This document shows positions 7,520 through 14,979 of a DNA stretch of 64,000 nt, piece after piece. The notes beneath the pieces were generated by a model. That model did not search any database, was not told the origin of the DNA, and saw nothing but the letters and a program-made list of their open reading frames with translations. Source of the DNA: a virus; IMG/VR virus record IMGVR_UViG_3300034073_004654, positions 1 to 64,000 of that record. The stretch is one strand, 5' to 3'. Both the position numbers and the translations under genes were made by a program. The first letter of the stretch is position 1. Every line of letters begins with the position of its first letter.

Positions 7520-7864
7520 ATGTCAATTGATAATTTTGTTAGAAAGAATAAAGATCTAGGATTTCGACCTGCTAAGTATTTTCGTTATGAGGGGTCGGAG
7601 GGAATTCGTAATTTAGCTCGATTGGCTAAGGGATTGGGATATGAAGATCCCATGAATCTTGGTTATTTTGATGGGGCATGTTATGGTGATTTGATTTATT
7701 TGCTCGAAGATAATCCTGGGCTTGTAGAAGTGATGCTGGATTGGTTGGAGGAAAATTTCGAGTCTGAATTGGATGATGATTCCGAGGATGATGATTCTGA
7801 AGATGACGAGGACGATGATTCTGAAGATTTGGATAGCGACGATAAAGATGATGAGGAAGATTGA
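7520..7864 (+). CDS. Hypothetical protein with acidic tail
   Basis: A 114-residue protein. An N-terminal globular part of about 75 residues (FRPAKYFRYEGSEGIRNLA) precedes a long Asp/Glu/Ser tail built from DDSEDDD-like units. Such tails often mimic DNA or bind basic partners, and several lysine-rich proteins are encoded in this window. No promoter is seen between it and the terminator upstream. Function is unknown. Confidence 0.75.
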   Translation: MSIDNFVRKNKDLGFRPAKYFRYEGSEGIRNLARLAKGLGYEDPMNLGYFDGACYGDLIYLLEDNPGLVEVMLDWLEENFESELDDDSEDDDSEDDEDDDSEDLDSDDKDDEED

Positions 7865-7875
7865 GGAGTTAAATC

Positions 7876-8364
7876 ATGGCTGAATATTATACATTGTTTT
7901 GCGAAAAGCTTGAGATTCGTACTTCTGAGGAATATGAGTGGCTAAAGCGAGTTTATGCTTGGACGCCAGAAGAAGATGGGGGAATAAATCTCGAGGATAT
8001 GGAAGCAGAAATTGAGCGAGTAAAGGAAGAACTTGGCTTTGATCTAAGTTATGAAGATTTTGATACTTTTCCAGAACATCAATATGAATTGACTTCTGAA
8101 TCTCTCAGGGTATATTCTGAGGAAGATTTAAGTACGGGAACGGTTAGCAGGATTATTCAGGGATTTCTGCGGAAATTTCGCCCTGATGAATGTTTTTCAA
8201 TTACTTGGGCTTTTACTTGTAGTAAAACTTGGGTAGGGGAATTTGCGGGAGGGGCGGTATTTATCACGGCAGATAAGATTGAAGATCATCATGTTCGTAA
8301 TTTCGTGATGCAAAAAGAAATGGAACATGAGAAAAGAATTGCAGCTAAGAAAAAGGCAATTTAA
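7876..8364 (+). CDS. Conserved phage protein of unknown function
   Basis: A 162-residue protein starting with a clear GGAG site. FSITWAFTCSKTWVGEFAGGAVFIT in its second half matches a motif I associate with unassigned phage proteins. A basic helical tail (MEHEKRIAAKKKAI) ends it. It is the middle gene of the 7520-8640 unit. Confidence 0.8.
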   Translation: MAEYYTLFCEKLEIRTSEEYEWLKRVYAWTPEEDGGINLEDMEAEIERVKEELGFDLSYEDFDTFPEHQYELTSESLRVYSEEDLSTGTVSRIIQGFLRKFRPDECFSITWAFTCSKTWVGEFAGGAVFITADKIEDHHVRNFVMQKEMEHEKRIAAKKKAI

Positions 8365-8388
8365 GAAAGCATAAAAGTAAGGTAAATT

Positions 8389-8640
8389 ATGGCAAAGGCA
8401 TTTGAATCTCCTGTAACTTTGGATATGGTTATTTACGATAGTTTTGATTATGTAGATGGAAAGGGAGCGACCAGAAATGTTGTTCGAAAACTAATTCCTA
8501 AAAAGCTTCCTACTTCTAAGAACGAGTCTATTCTATTTAAGGTCTATGAAGATAATGATGTGGAATTTGGTTTAATGATGATGCCAATTTCTGAGTTTAA
8601 CAAGTATGTAAACAGAGGTGAATTTAAGATTGCTTGTTAA
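8389..8640 (+). CDS. Small hypothetical protein
   Basis: An 83-residue, probably beta-rich protein with the motif LMMMPISEFNKYVNRGEF. The protein at 12355-12636 has a parallel ending (IFKMPFSEFKDKVEKGDY), so the two are likely paralogues. The gene ends at a strong terminator. Function is unknown. Confidence 0.75.
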   Translation: MAKAFESPVTLDMVIYDSFDYVDGKGATRNVVRKLIPKKLPTSKNESILFKVYEDNDVEFGLMMMPISEFNKYVNRGEFKIAC

Positions 8641-8644
8641 AAAC

Positions 8645-8685
8645 AAATATCTCTCAAGGTAAAAATCTTGAGAGATATTTTTTTT
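8645..8685 (+). terminator. Intrinsic terminator
   Basis: A 14-bp perfect stem (AAATATCTCTCAAG with CTTGAGAGATATTT) and eight T residues directly after the stop of the gene at 8389-8640. Confidence 0.9.
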
Positions 8686-8724
8686 GGTTATAATTTAACA
8701 TTATAATATACTTAAGGAGAAATT

Positions 8725-9282
8725 ATGTCATTAAAAAGCATGTTAAAAGTAGCTGATTATTATAATGTTAAATATGGTTTTGATAAATATAGCGGAGATG
8801 TAAGGGTAGAACAAACGGGTCAGGGCAAAGTAGCGGAGTTGCTTTTCTCACAAAATCCTGCGGCGAATTTGTTGAGCTTAAAACAAGCTAGCAATGATCT
8901 AATCACTATGACATTTGTAGATAAAATTAGAAAGTTATCAGAAGATAAAGCTGAAGGAAATAATCTTACTGTTTCTTTATATCCTGAAATTTTGGTAGCA
9001 TCTCAAAACTCAGGGACTATTACTCCCAAGGCAACTATAGATATTACCATGTCTCCTGGTGAGAAGTCTTTTATAGGAGATCCTGAAACTCAAAAATTAA
9101 TTAATGAATTACAAGTAGCTTATAATCAAGAATATAAAAAATTATCTCGTCAGAGTTTTGAAGCCAGAGCAAAAGAGATAAGTAGCAAAAATCAATTTTA
9201 CGAAAATTTGAATGCAGCTGGAAACGATGAAAATACTGTTAAATCTAAATTCACTGTTTCTCAAACGGATGTGTTTGAATAA
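8725..9282 (+). CDS. Leader-bearing phage protein
   Basis: The 185-residue protein starts MSLKSMLKVADYYNVKYGF, a type A leader, after a strong AAGGAG site. The remainder is a hydrophilic alpha/beta-looking sequence with no known family. It stands alone between two terminators. Its promoter region contains TATAAT-like AT-rich DNA without a TTGACA box, unlike the small genes around it, which would suit a separate late class. Packaging into the capsid is inferred from the leader alone. Confidence 0.8.
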   Translation: MSLKSMLKVADYYNVKYGFDKYSGDVRVEQTGQGKVAELLFSQNPAANLLSLKQASNDLITMTFVDKIRKLSEDKAEGNNLTVSLYPEILVASQNSGTITPKATIDITMSPGEKSFIGDPETQKLINELQVAYNQEYKKLSRQSFEARAKEISSKNQFYENLNAAGNDENTVKSKFTVSQTDVFE

Positions 9283-9320
9283 TTTAAAAGTTTCATGATT
9301 CAATTAATCAAAGATCTTTC

Positions 9321-9361
9321 GGCAACTCTTGCTGTTATTAGCGGAGTTGCCATTTTCTTTT
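9321..9361 (+). terminator. Intrinsic terminator
   Basis: GGCAACTC at 9321 pairs with GAGTTGCC at 9344, followed by ATTTTCTTTT. Confidence 0.8.
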
Positions 9362-9388
9362 ACTATTATTTCTTGTTTTGATAGCTGC

Positions 9389-9405
9389 AAACTATCTGCA
9401 ATTAA
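9389..9405 (+). promoter_or_regulatory. Upstream promoter repeat, copy 1
   Basis: AAACTATCTGCAATTAA lies just before the -35 box at 9410. The identical 17-mer occurs at 19200-19216, again immediately upstream of a -35 box. It may be an UP-like element or a shared operator. Confidence 0.6.
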
Positions 9406-9409
9406 GTTG

Positions 9410-9437
9410 TTGACAGGTAAAGATCGCGCCTTATGTT
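9410..9437 (+). promoter_or_regulatory. Sigma70-type promoter, AAAGATC-spacer family
   Basis: TTGACA at 9410, a 16-bp spacer with AAAGATCG, and TATGTT at 9432, driving the gene at 9477. Confidence 0.85.
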
Positions 9438-9476
9438 GGTAGGGTCGCAGATAGAAGCGATCAAAGGAAGCAAATT

Positions 9477-9986
9477 ATGAACTATACTCTTGAGATTGTT
9501 CCCGATATCGATCCGATTAATCCTCGTGAAGATAGGGAATTTAGCACTATCTATTATAGTTCTTATCGTTATACTCTTGGTGATGAGTGCGTTTCTAAAG
9601 AGGAGATTGATCGCATTATCGAAGATAAGGATATGGTGTATCTTCCGGTTTATGCTTATATCCATGGTGGGGTAATGCTGAATACTTCTGGATTTTCTTG
9701 TCCTTGGGATTCTGGAATGAGCGGTATTATTGCGGTATCCAAGGATAAGATTCGCCGGATTTACAATACCAAGCGAGTTACTAAGAAGATTCTGGAGCAA
9801 GTTAATAATCGTCTTAAGGCGGAAGTTGAGGAGTTTTCTCAATATCTGAACGGTGAAGTCTACGGTTTCCAGGTTAAGGACGCAAACGGAGATATTGTGG
9901 AAAGCTGTTACGGATTTTATTCCGAGGAGGATGCAGAATCCGAGGGTAAGACAGTTTTGGATTATTTCAATAAGAAGGCGGCTTGA
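9477..9986 (+). CDS. Conserved phage protein of unknown function
   Basis: A 169-residue protein starting MNYTLEIVPDIDPINPRED. VYLPVYAYIHGGVMLNTSGFSCPWDSGMSG is its most distinctive region (a Cys and several Gly in a beta-like context), and KVYGF-like motifs appear later. The family is widespread in large phages without an assigned role. Its own promoter lies 40 bases upstream. Its stop is one base before the next ATG. Confidence 0.85.
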   Translation: MNYTLEIVPDIDPINPREDREFSTIYYSSYRYTLGDECVSKEEIDRIIEDKDMVYLPVYAYIHGGVMLNTSGFSCPWDSGMSGIIAVSKDKIRRIYNTKRVTKKILEQVNNRLKAEVEEFSQYLNGEVYGFQVKDANGDIVESCYGFYSEEDAESEGKTVLDYFNKKAA

Positions 9987-9987
9987 T

Positions 9988-10146
9988 ATGATTCAATATT
10001 ATTCCGGGGAGAATTTCGATAAGATTACGAACCTAGCATTGAAACTGGCAGATCAAGCCAGAAATAATGGTAGGGTTAATCCTCAATATGGATATTCTTC
10101 TGAGGATTGGGCGGAAGCTCAAAAGTTGATTCATAACAAGGCTTGA
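9988..10146 (+). CDS. Small hypothetical protein
   Basis: A 52-residue protein from ATG 9988, directly after the upstream stop. Helical, with the motif YGYSSEDWAEAQKL near its end. Its last codons overlap the -35 box of the next promoter. Confidence 0.65.
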   Translation: MIQYYSGENFDKITNLALKLADQARNNGRVNPQYGYSSEDWAEAQKLIHNKA

Positions 10147-10170
10147 CGTTAAAAGATTCTGAGTTATCTT
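10143..10170 (+). promoter_or_regulatory. Sigma70-type promoter, AAAGATC-spacer family
   Basis: TTGACG at 10143, a 16-bp spacer with AAAAGATTC, and TATCTT at 10165. Confidence 0.8.
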
Positions 10171-10197
10171 ATAAGGTAAAGGATAAGGGAGGTTATT

Positions 10198-10644
10198 ATG
10201 GGTTTGGATATGTATCTCAGCCGTAAGACGTATGTTAAGAATTGGGGATACGATACTTGGAAGGTTACAGTTACCTTTGAGGGTAAGCCTTCTCATATCG
10301 ATCCGGCAAAGATTGCTTATATTGAGGAGGAGATTGGATATTGGCGAAAAGCCAATCAAATTCATAAGTGGTTTGTGGATAATGTCCAAGATGGAAAGGA
10401 CGATTGTGGGGATTATTATGTTTCCCATGAGAATTTGGCAAAGTTGAAGGATCTTTGTCAAAAGGTTTTGGACAATCCTAATTTGGGATCTCAATTGCTT
10501 CCTACTACCAGTGGTTTTTTCTTTGGTAATACGGATTATGACCAGGATTATCTGGATGATCTGAGGGAAACTATTAAGATTTGCGATGATGCCATGTCGG
10601 TGGAATCTGGCAAGGCAAGTCTTTACTATAGTTCTAGTTGGTGA
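10198..10644 (+). CDS. Conserved phage protein (MGLDMYL family)
   Basis: A 148-residue protein. The opening MGLDMYLSRKTY, the motif EIGYWRKANQIHKWFVDNVQ with a following DDCGDYYVS, and SGFFFGNTDYDQDYLDDL identify a very common phage family of unknown function. A GGGAGG site precedes the ATG and the gene ends at a hairpin terminator, so it is transcribed alone from the promoter at 10143. Confidence 0.85.
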   Translation: MGLDMYLSRKTYVKNWGYDTWKVTVTFEGKPSHIDPAKIAYIEEEIGYWRKANQIHKWFVDNVQDGKDDCGDYYVSHENLAKLKDLCQKVLDNPNLGSQLLPTTSGFFFGNTDYDQDYLDDLRETIKICDDAMSVESGKASLYYSSSW

Positions 10645-10654
10645 AATTAAGTAG

Positions 10655-10700
10655 CTCCAAGGGATAATCTTTAGAGTGAGGTTATCCCTTGGAGTTATAA
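10655..10700 (+). terminator. Probable intrinsic terminator
   Basis: A 13-bp perfect stem (CTCCAAGGGATAA at 10655 with its complement at 10682-10694), followed by TTATAATTT, a weak U tract. Confidence 0.65.
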
Positions 10701-10719
10701 TTTGAGAAAGTTGTTTCAT

Positions 10720-10995
10720 ATGAACAGAATTGGATATTGGCAGCATCTTATGTTGAAAAACATCTTTAATACCAGGCAAGGAGCTTTTTATTCTCTTATG
10801 GAGCTGCGGGGAAATGCCAGGAAATACGAGCCAGTATATCAAAGGCATTTGCTAAAGGCGATTGAATTGCATAATGCTGGTGTGATTTCTGGAAAAAATC
10901 GAAAGCGTTGTTCGCCTATTCCTATGGGATATCGAATTGAGATTGGAAAATATGGTCCTAAAGGTGGTAAGGGATATTTGCTGGTAAAGATTTGA
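10720..10995 (+). CDS. Small basic hypothetical protein
   Basis: A 91-residue protein (ATG 10720; an in-frame TTG at 10702 is also possible). It is rich in Arg, Lys and Gly and ends in MGYRIEIGKYGPKGGKGYL. A nucleic-acid-binding role is plausible but unproven. The split tRNA-Leu gene begins eight bases after it. Confidence 0.65.
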   Translation: MNRIGYWQHLMLKNIFNTRQGAFYSLMELRGNARKYEPVYQRHLLKAIELHNAGVISGKNRKRCSPIPMGYRIEIGKYGPKGGKGYLLVKI

Positions 10996-11013
10996 GTGAA
11001 TATGTCGCTGTGG

Positions 11014-12186
11014 TCAATTACCACCAGCACAAGGCTGGTGGCTTGTAAGTAGCATTTCTGCCCCTACAATAGGCTGATTGACAACAGCCCCATTGGATAG
11101 CTTATAGCTATCCAATGCTCTAATGCTAATATTTCTACTAGCATTCAAGTCTGCATTTAGTTTAAATCCACAGCTTTTACAGCAAAAATTAGCTTGATTT
11201 TTCCTGTTCTTTTTATCTATGTTTCCACACTTGCTACATTTTTGACTAGTATAAGCTGGATTTACATAAACTACATTTATGCCTTTTGCTATTGCTTTAT
11301 AAATCAAAAACTGTTCTAACTGATAATAATTCCAGCTATTTAAAGCTGCTCTTTGACGTTTTCTGACTTTTTGATTTCTAATACCAGTCAATTTCTCTAA
11401 AGCAATAGTGTCACCTGAATTTAAACTGTTTATTATTTCTTTACTTATCTTATGATTAAGATCTGCCTTAAACCGTTTTTCCTTACCTGATAATTTCTTA
11501 AGGTGTCTTTTAGCAGATTTGCTTCCATTTTTTTGTAAGTTACTTCTTAATGTTTTACGTTTCTGGCAAATTAATTTTAATTTATCTCCAGAATAAAATT
11601 TATTATTTGAAGTAACAGCTAGTTTGTTTATTCCTCTATCAACTCCTAAAAATTTTCCATTCGATTTAATATCTTCAATATCTTTTTCAAAAGATATGTG
11701 TAAGTAGACCTTTCCTTTTTTAAGGACAAGATCAGCACTGGTATATTTCCATCCATCAAAATAATGCTGATAATATACTGGAATATTTAGTTTAATTTTT
11801 TTCCTACCATCAATTGTTAAAATTGACACTTCTCCAGATTTAAGCAAAGAATAGCTATTACAATCTAATCTAATAGAGGACAGTTTGGATTGTGGACATT
11901 TGCTGTATTTATTTTTACTTTTAATGCTTTTTAAAGCTTCTACTGCTTTGGTTCTGGCTGAAATAGCTAATTGTGATGGTAGGTTAAAATTGGCTCTACA
12001 ATCTTGGTAAGTTAATTTATGAAGTTCAATAGCGTTAGATATTTTATTATCATAGCCAACTTGACAAACTAAGTTAAATGCATTAGTATAGGCTTGCAAC
12101 GATGGTAGAATTTGATCTACCTTCATATTAAGTTTTAACTTAGCAGTCCTACATAGCTTCATATATGAATATATAAAGTTATGCAT
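11014..12186 (-). CDS. tnpB: TnpB RNA-guided nuclease
   Basis: The 390-residue protein has the full RuvC-like triad: GVDRG with Asp near 183, IALEKLTG with Glu near 263, and NADLNASRN with Asp near 345. A complete zinc finger lies between the last two (CSKCG then CCKSCG). TnpB uses an RNA transcribed from the right element end as guide and cuts DNA beside its TAM, which keeps the element from being lost after excision. The right-end hairpin overlaps the last codons (HQPCAGGN), as is usual for the guide RNA scaffold. Met9 (12162), opening MKLCRTAKLKLN, may be the true start. The flanking guide would match the 5' half of the tRNA-Leu gene. Confidence 0.92.
   Translation of the reverse strand: MHNFIYSYMKLCRTAKLKLNMKVDQILPSLQAYTNAFNLVCQVGYDNKISNAIELHKLTYQDCRANFNLPSQLAISARTKAVEALKSIKSKNKYSKCPQSKLSSIRLDCNSYSLLKSGEVSILTIDGRKKIKLNIPVYYQHYFDGWKYTSADLVLKKGKVYLHISFEKDIEDIKSNGKFLGVDRGINKLAVTSNNKFYSGDKLKLICQKRKTLRSNLQKNGSKSAKRHLKKLSGKEKRFKADLNHKISKEIINSLNSGDTIALEKLTGIRNQKVRKRQRAALNSWNYYQLEQFLIYKAIAKGINVVYVNPAYTSQKCSKCGNIDKKNRKNQANFCCKSCGFKLNADLNASRNISIRALDSYKLSNGAVVNQPIVGAEMLLTSHQPCAGGN
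11021..11041. repeat. IS right-end hairpin
   Basis: CCACCAGC, loop ACAAG, GCTGGTGG: an imperfect-palindrome end structure also present at 12221-12241 with a single loop change. In this family such hairpins are recognised by TnpA and form part of the TnpB guide RNA scaffold. Confidence 0.85.
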
Positions 12187-12220
12187 AGAAATTTAAAAAA
12201 ATTAGAAAGGGGCAATTCCT

Positions 12221-12241
12221 CCACCAGCACGAGGCTGGTGG
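12221..12241. repeat. IS left-end hairpin
   Basis: CCACCAGC, loop ACGAG, GCTGGTGG. It is followed by TATCCTTGCCAAGAAGAT up to the element boundary; the same tail is kept in the relic at 39551-39568. Confidence 0.85.
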
Positions 12242-12354
12242 TATCCTTGCCAAGAAGATTATGAAATTGGCAAACATCGGGCTCTTAAAAAGCCCCGCTT
12301 AACGGTTTATCGGTTCAAATCCGATCAGCGGCACCAATAATTCAACATAAAACC

Positions 12355-12636
12355 ATGAGTGATTTACAAGTTTTAGAAGATATCCAGGTTTGCACGGTAG
12401 TAATTGATAGAACACCATATACCAGTTCCGGTGCAATTTTAAGGAAACATGAATTAATGGTGGTTTCAATTGCTCCAAAATGGAATCATGACTTTATCAG
12501 TTTAGCCAAATTCATTGTTTTGGGGAATGGAAATTCCGATATTCGGATTTTTAAGATGCCTTTTTCTGAATTTAAAGATAAAGTGGAAAAAGGCGATTAT
12601 GTAGTGGTAGATATTGTGGCAGATCAATCGCAGTAA
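12355..12636 (+). CDS. Small hypothetical protein
   Basis: A 93-residue protein beginning 18 bases after the tRNA-Leu 3' end. The motif FKMPFSEFKDKVEKGDYVV parallels LMMMPISEFNKYVNRGEF in the protein at 8389-8640, so the two are likely paralogues. Its 3' end overlaps the convergent gene by 13 bases. Function is unknown. Confidence 0.7.
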   Translation: MSDLQVLEDIQVCTVVIDRTPYTSSGAILRKHELMVVSIAPKWNHDFISLAKFIVLGNGNSDIRIFKMPFSEFKDKVEKGDYVVVDIVADQSQ

Positions 12637-12962
12637 TCAACTTCTACCAAATAATAATTTGGCAAATCATCTTCGATTAAGATTCCATGTTCTTCTAACA
12701 TGGGAGTAAGTTCAAGAACTTCGATCAATCTTTCATTTTCTTTTTCAAAAGACTTTGAGATATCAGGATCTTCAGAGTTTCTTTTAACCCAATCATTCAT
12801 TAATCTATGATAAGCCTGCTTTAATCCTTGGAAAGTGGCTAATTTCAAATGATTATCTCTTAGTAAGGATTCGGCTTTCTCTTTGTTAGAAAAAATTTTA
12901 ATAGGAATCGAGATAGATTCATTATTGGAACGATAATGTTGCATTAAAACATAAACCTTCAT
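12624..12962 (-). CDS. Hypothetical helical protein
   Basis: A 112-residue protein from ATG 12962 (MKVYVLMQHYRSNNESISIP); an upstream in-frame extension would run into the neighbouring leader. The start resembles small phage proteins of the MKVYVL type with a beta strand then long helices (KEKAESLLRDN, FEKENERLIEVLEL). Its opposite orientation breaks an otherwise co-directional block. Confidence 0.7.
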   Translation of the reverse strand: MKVYVLMQHYRSNNESISIPIKIFSNKEKAESLLRDNHLKLATFQGLKQAYHRLMNDWVKRNSEDPDISKSFEKENERLIEVLELTPMLEEHGILIEDDLPNYYLVEVDYCD

Positions 12963-13002
12963 AATAATATGATGTTTTATGCAATTGCTAAGAAGGAGAG
13001 AT

Positions 13003-13209
13003 ATGAGCAAGCAATCTTTTGAAGATAATGCAATTAGTTTTCCAATTTGCGATGGGGTAGAACTATCTGTTTCTGCATCGGATGATAGCAGGAAAGTAAA
13101 TATTCATGTTGGAAATCAAGATGTTGGAATTTATTTAGAGCCGAATAAGAAGCAATTGCAGCGATTGATTCGAAATTTGAAGCAAATTGAAAGCGGGCTA
13201 AAGGGTTAA
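13003..13209 (+). CDS. Small hypothetical protein
   Basis: A 68-residue protein from ATG 13003 with a perfect AAGGAGAG site. It has an N-terminal beta-like half (VELSVSASDDSRKVNIHVGNQ) and a C-terminal helix (KKQLQRLIRNLKQIESG). No family is recognised. Confidence 0.75.
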   Translation: MSKQSFEDNAISFPICDGVELSVSASDDSRKVNIHVGNQDVGIYLEPNKKQLQRLIRNLKQIESGLKG

Positions 13210-13211
13210 AA

Positions 13212-13424
13212 ATGTCTTATATTCAAAAAGGTGATAAAATTTTGGTTTATGGAAAGCCTGCTATTGCCACTTCTAACGAATACACCAAGTTAGTTTATGA
13301 TTCTTATGATTATGATTTAGAATCTTGGGGTTACGAAGGAGGAACCGCAACGGGCTACATTAATGTAGAATACGAAAACGGGGTTGTAGCATCGGTTCCA
13401 ACGCGAATTTGCAGCAAGGCATAA
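13212..13424 (+). CDS. Small hypothetical protein
   Basis: A 70-residue Tyr- and Gly-rich protein (MSYIQKGDKILVYGKPAIAT), likely a small beta barrel. It starts two bases after the previous stop, forming a two-gene unit. Function is unknown. Confidence 0.75.
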   Translation: MSYIQKGDKILVYGKPAIATSNEYTKLVYDSYDYDLESWGYEGGTATGYINVEYENGVVASVPTRICSKA

Positions 13425-13441
13425 CAAATTGATTTAACGGC

Positions 13442-13469
13442 TTGACAAGAAAAGATCCTGCATTATGTT
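13442..13469 (+). promoter_or_regulatory. Sigma70-type promoter, AAAGATC-spacer family
   Basis: TTGACA at 13442, a 16-bp spacer with AAAAGATCC, and TATGTT at 13464. Confidence 0.85.
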
Positions 13470-13492
13470 ACAGGGTGAGGCTAGGGGCAATT

Positions 13493-13708
13493 ATGAAAGA
13501 AAAGGCTAATTCTGACATGATTCAAGAAGATATTTTTCATCAATTGAAGGTTACGATTCAAGAAGCAATTGTAGCGGAGTGCGGAAAATCTGAATCTGTG
13601 GTTAAATTGGATGATTGGGAGGATCTATTTTGGGCAAGTAGGGCTTTGGGTCGATATTTGACCGATCAAGAATGGAATGCAATTGGCAAGTCTGCCGGAT
13701 ATTTTTGA
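13493..13708 (+). CDS. Small helical hypothetical protein
   Basis: A 71-residue acidic helical protein from ATG 13493 with an AGGGGC site; the longer frame back to 13442 starts on the promoter and is excluded. The motif LDDWEDLFWASRALGRYLTDQEW resembles phage proteins that bind host enzymes only in general style. Confidence 0.75.
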   Translation: MKEKANSDMIQEDIFHQLKVTIQEAIVAECGKSESVVKLDDWEDLFWASRALGRYLTDQEWNAIGKSAGYF

Positions 13709-13719
13709 TGTAGATGGTC

Positions 13720-13747
13720 TTGACAAGAAAAGATCCTGAGTTATACT
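13720..13747 (+). promoter_or_regulatory. Sigma70-type promoter, AAAGATC-spacer family
   Basis: TTGACA at 13720, a 16-bp spacer with AAAAGATCC, and TATACT at 13742. Its first 22 bases are nearly identical to the promoter at 13442. Confidence 0.85.
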
Positions 13748-13767
13748 GATTGGAGATGGAGGCAGCT

Positions 13768-14298
13768 ATGAGTTTTTTTAATGATCTTTCGGTTATTCGT
13801 CCTGATTCTACCTTTTTGACTCTGAAAGGTTATCGTTCGCAGTTTGACGAGGTGGCAGATTATAACATTGTATTTCATGTTAGTTATGAAAATGCTTTGA
13901 AGAAGTCGGTTGCTATTCTCGAGAATTATGTTCCCGGTGATCTTTTGGAAGAAAAGGCTAAGAACGAGCTAATTGCAGGTTACAAGGCTTCTTTGTATAA
14001 GATTGCCAATGATTCCGAGAGTGAATCGGAGCATTATGCAAAGGTTTTGGATGAGGCTGGCAAGGCAATTAAGGGAGTAAAGGTTCACCGAGAGACGGGT
14101 ATTGCTTATATTTTCGGTTTGCTTCATCGAAAGCATGTGATTAAGGCTGGAGAGTATAAGAACAGCAATAAGCAGGCTTTTACTTTGGTTAAGGATAGTC
14201 TGAGGAAGCTAACTCCTGTCAATAAGTGGCGACAATTTATTGTTAAGCCTGGGCAGGTTGAGGCGATTAAGGTTGAGAATTTGACTTTGCTTCCTTGA
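13768..14298 (+). CDS. Hypothetical protein
   Basis: A 176-residue protein (ATG 13768, GGAGG site). It opens MSFFNDLSVIRPDSTFLTLKGYRS. The sequence is mixed, with a central RETGIAYIFGLLHRKHVIK segment and a C-terminal KWRQFIVKPGQVEAIKVENL. Similar unassigned proteins occur in large phages. It is the first gene of the unit that runs to 15276. Confidence 0.75.
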   Translation: MSFFNDLSVIRPDSTFLTLKGYRSQFDEVADYNIVFHVSYENALKKSVAILENYVPGDLLEEKAKNELIAGYKASLYKIANDSESESEHYAKVLDEAGKAIKGVKVHRETGIAYIFGLLHRKHVIKAGEYKNSNKQAFTLVKDSLRKLTPVNKWRQFIVKPGQVEAIKVENLTLLP

Positions 14299-14345
14299 TT
14301 CAGGTTTCTGAGAGTTATTACTTTAGCTATAAGGGAATTGATAAC

Positions 14346-14579
14346 ATGAAGATCGGACAGCGAGTAATGATTAACAATGTTGATGGTCCCCATACTTTTG
14401 GGGTATATGCTGGAACCGCTGTAATGCAGCGGTTTGAGAATTCCGATATGGAAACTATGGCAATTGTCCGATTGGATATGGGAGATTGTGGATATATTTT
14501 GCCGGATGGTCGAGGAAAGAAGCCTGTAAATTTTGTGAGTTGTGTGGTTGTTCATCCTAGTAATTTGACGGTTGCTTGA
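14346..14579 (+). CDS. Small hypothetical protein
   Basis: A 77-residue protein from ATG 14346 (MKIGQRVMINNVDGPHTFGVYAG). A likely small SH3-like or beta-barrel domain with the motif AIVRLDMGDCGYILPDGRG. It sits 47 bases after the previous stop; no separate promoter is seen. Confidence 0.75.
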   Translation: MKIGQRVMINNVDGPHTFGVYAGTAVMQRFENSDMETMAIVRLDMGDCGYILPDGRGKKPVNFVSCVVVHPSNLTVA

Positions 14580-14590
14580 GGGAGGTTATT

Positions 14591-14965
14591 ATGGGATATT
14601 ATATGAGCCAGGTAGATGCGGATTTCTTTATTTCCAAAAAGAATTTCCCTGATGTAATTAGGGCAATTCACCAGATGGATTCTGATGGTTCTTGGGTTCG
14701 TTCTGATTTCCGAGAAACCAAGGATCTTGAGGAGATTTTTAATTGTTGGCGATGGGAAATCTTTTTCGACGAAGATGGGGATGTGACGGATATTTCTTTC
14801 CGTGGTGAGAAGTTGGGGGATGATGAACTTTTGTTTAAGGCAATTGCGCCATATGTGAAGAAGGGTTCATTTATTCAGATGAATGGGGAGGGTACGGATC
14901 AATGGCGTTGGGTCTTTAATGGGGTTAGTTGTTACGAGCAACATCCTAGGGTAATTTGGGATTGA
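14591..14965 (+). CDS. Conserved phage protein (MGYYMSQ family)
   Basis: A 124-residue protein from ATG 14591 with a GGGAGG site. The pattern YYMSQVDADFFISKKN, then WRWEIFFDEDGDVTDISF, then a terminal GSFIQMNGEGTDQWRWVF, is a recurrent phage and bacterial small-protein family. The WRW and FDEDGDI pieces suggest a conserved beta-sheet domain. Function is unknown. Confidence 0.8.
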   Translation: MGYYMSQVDADFFISKKNFPDVIRAIHQMDSDGSWVRSDFRETKDLEEIFNCWRWEIFFDEDGDVTDISFRGEKLGDDELLFKAIAPYVKKGSFIQMNGEGTDQWRWVFNGVSCYEQHPRVIWD

Positions 14966-14979
14966 AAGGAAAAAAAACA

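Larger units (their letters stand above)
11014..12261 (-). mobile_element. TnpB-only IS200/IS605-type element
   Basis: Boundaries come from reconstruction of the tRNA-Leu gene and from a relic copy at 39.5 kb. Both ends carry the same 8-bp hairpin (CCACCAGC with GCTGGTGG). Read on the minus strand, the left flank ends in TTTCA, a likely TAM. The element starts TAATCTTC and ends ATTGA, with the tnpB stop codon as its last bases. There is no tnpA, so movement would need a transposase from elsewhere. A one-base ambiguity remains (11015-12262 is equivalent). Confidence 0.85.
11004..12336 (+). pseudogene. tRNA-Leu(UAA) gene interrupted by an IS200/IS605-type element
   Basis: The 5' part is 11004-11013: acceptor strand GTCGCTG, then TGG. 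The 3' part is 12262-12336 and holds the D-arm remainder, an anticodon arm (GGGCT, loop CTTAAAA, AGCCC) with anticodon UAA, a class II variable arm, a T-arm with TTCAAAT, acceptor strand CAGCGGC, and an encoded ACCA. Acceptor strands seven bases long pair fully across the 1.25-kb insert, with one G-U. Removing 11014-12261 leaves GTCGCTGTGGTGAAATTGG, a normal Leu D-arm. The present gene cannot give a normal tRNA unless the element leaves. Confidence 0.85.

Noticed and set aside
7793-7863. Short tandem repeats as a possible CRISPR or satellite
   Set aside because: The repeats are GAT/GAG codon runs encoding the acidic tail of a gene. No spacer-repeat alternation was seen anywhere in the window.
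10033-10848. 271-codon minus-strand open frame
   Set aside because: It runs across a plus-strand promoter, the MGLDMYL-family gene and a terminator, and its product is low-complexity Ile/Leu/Asn/Arg, typical of a shadow frame.
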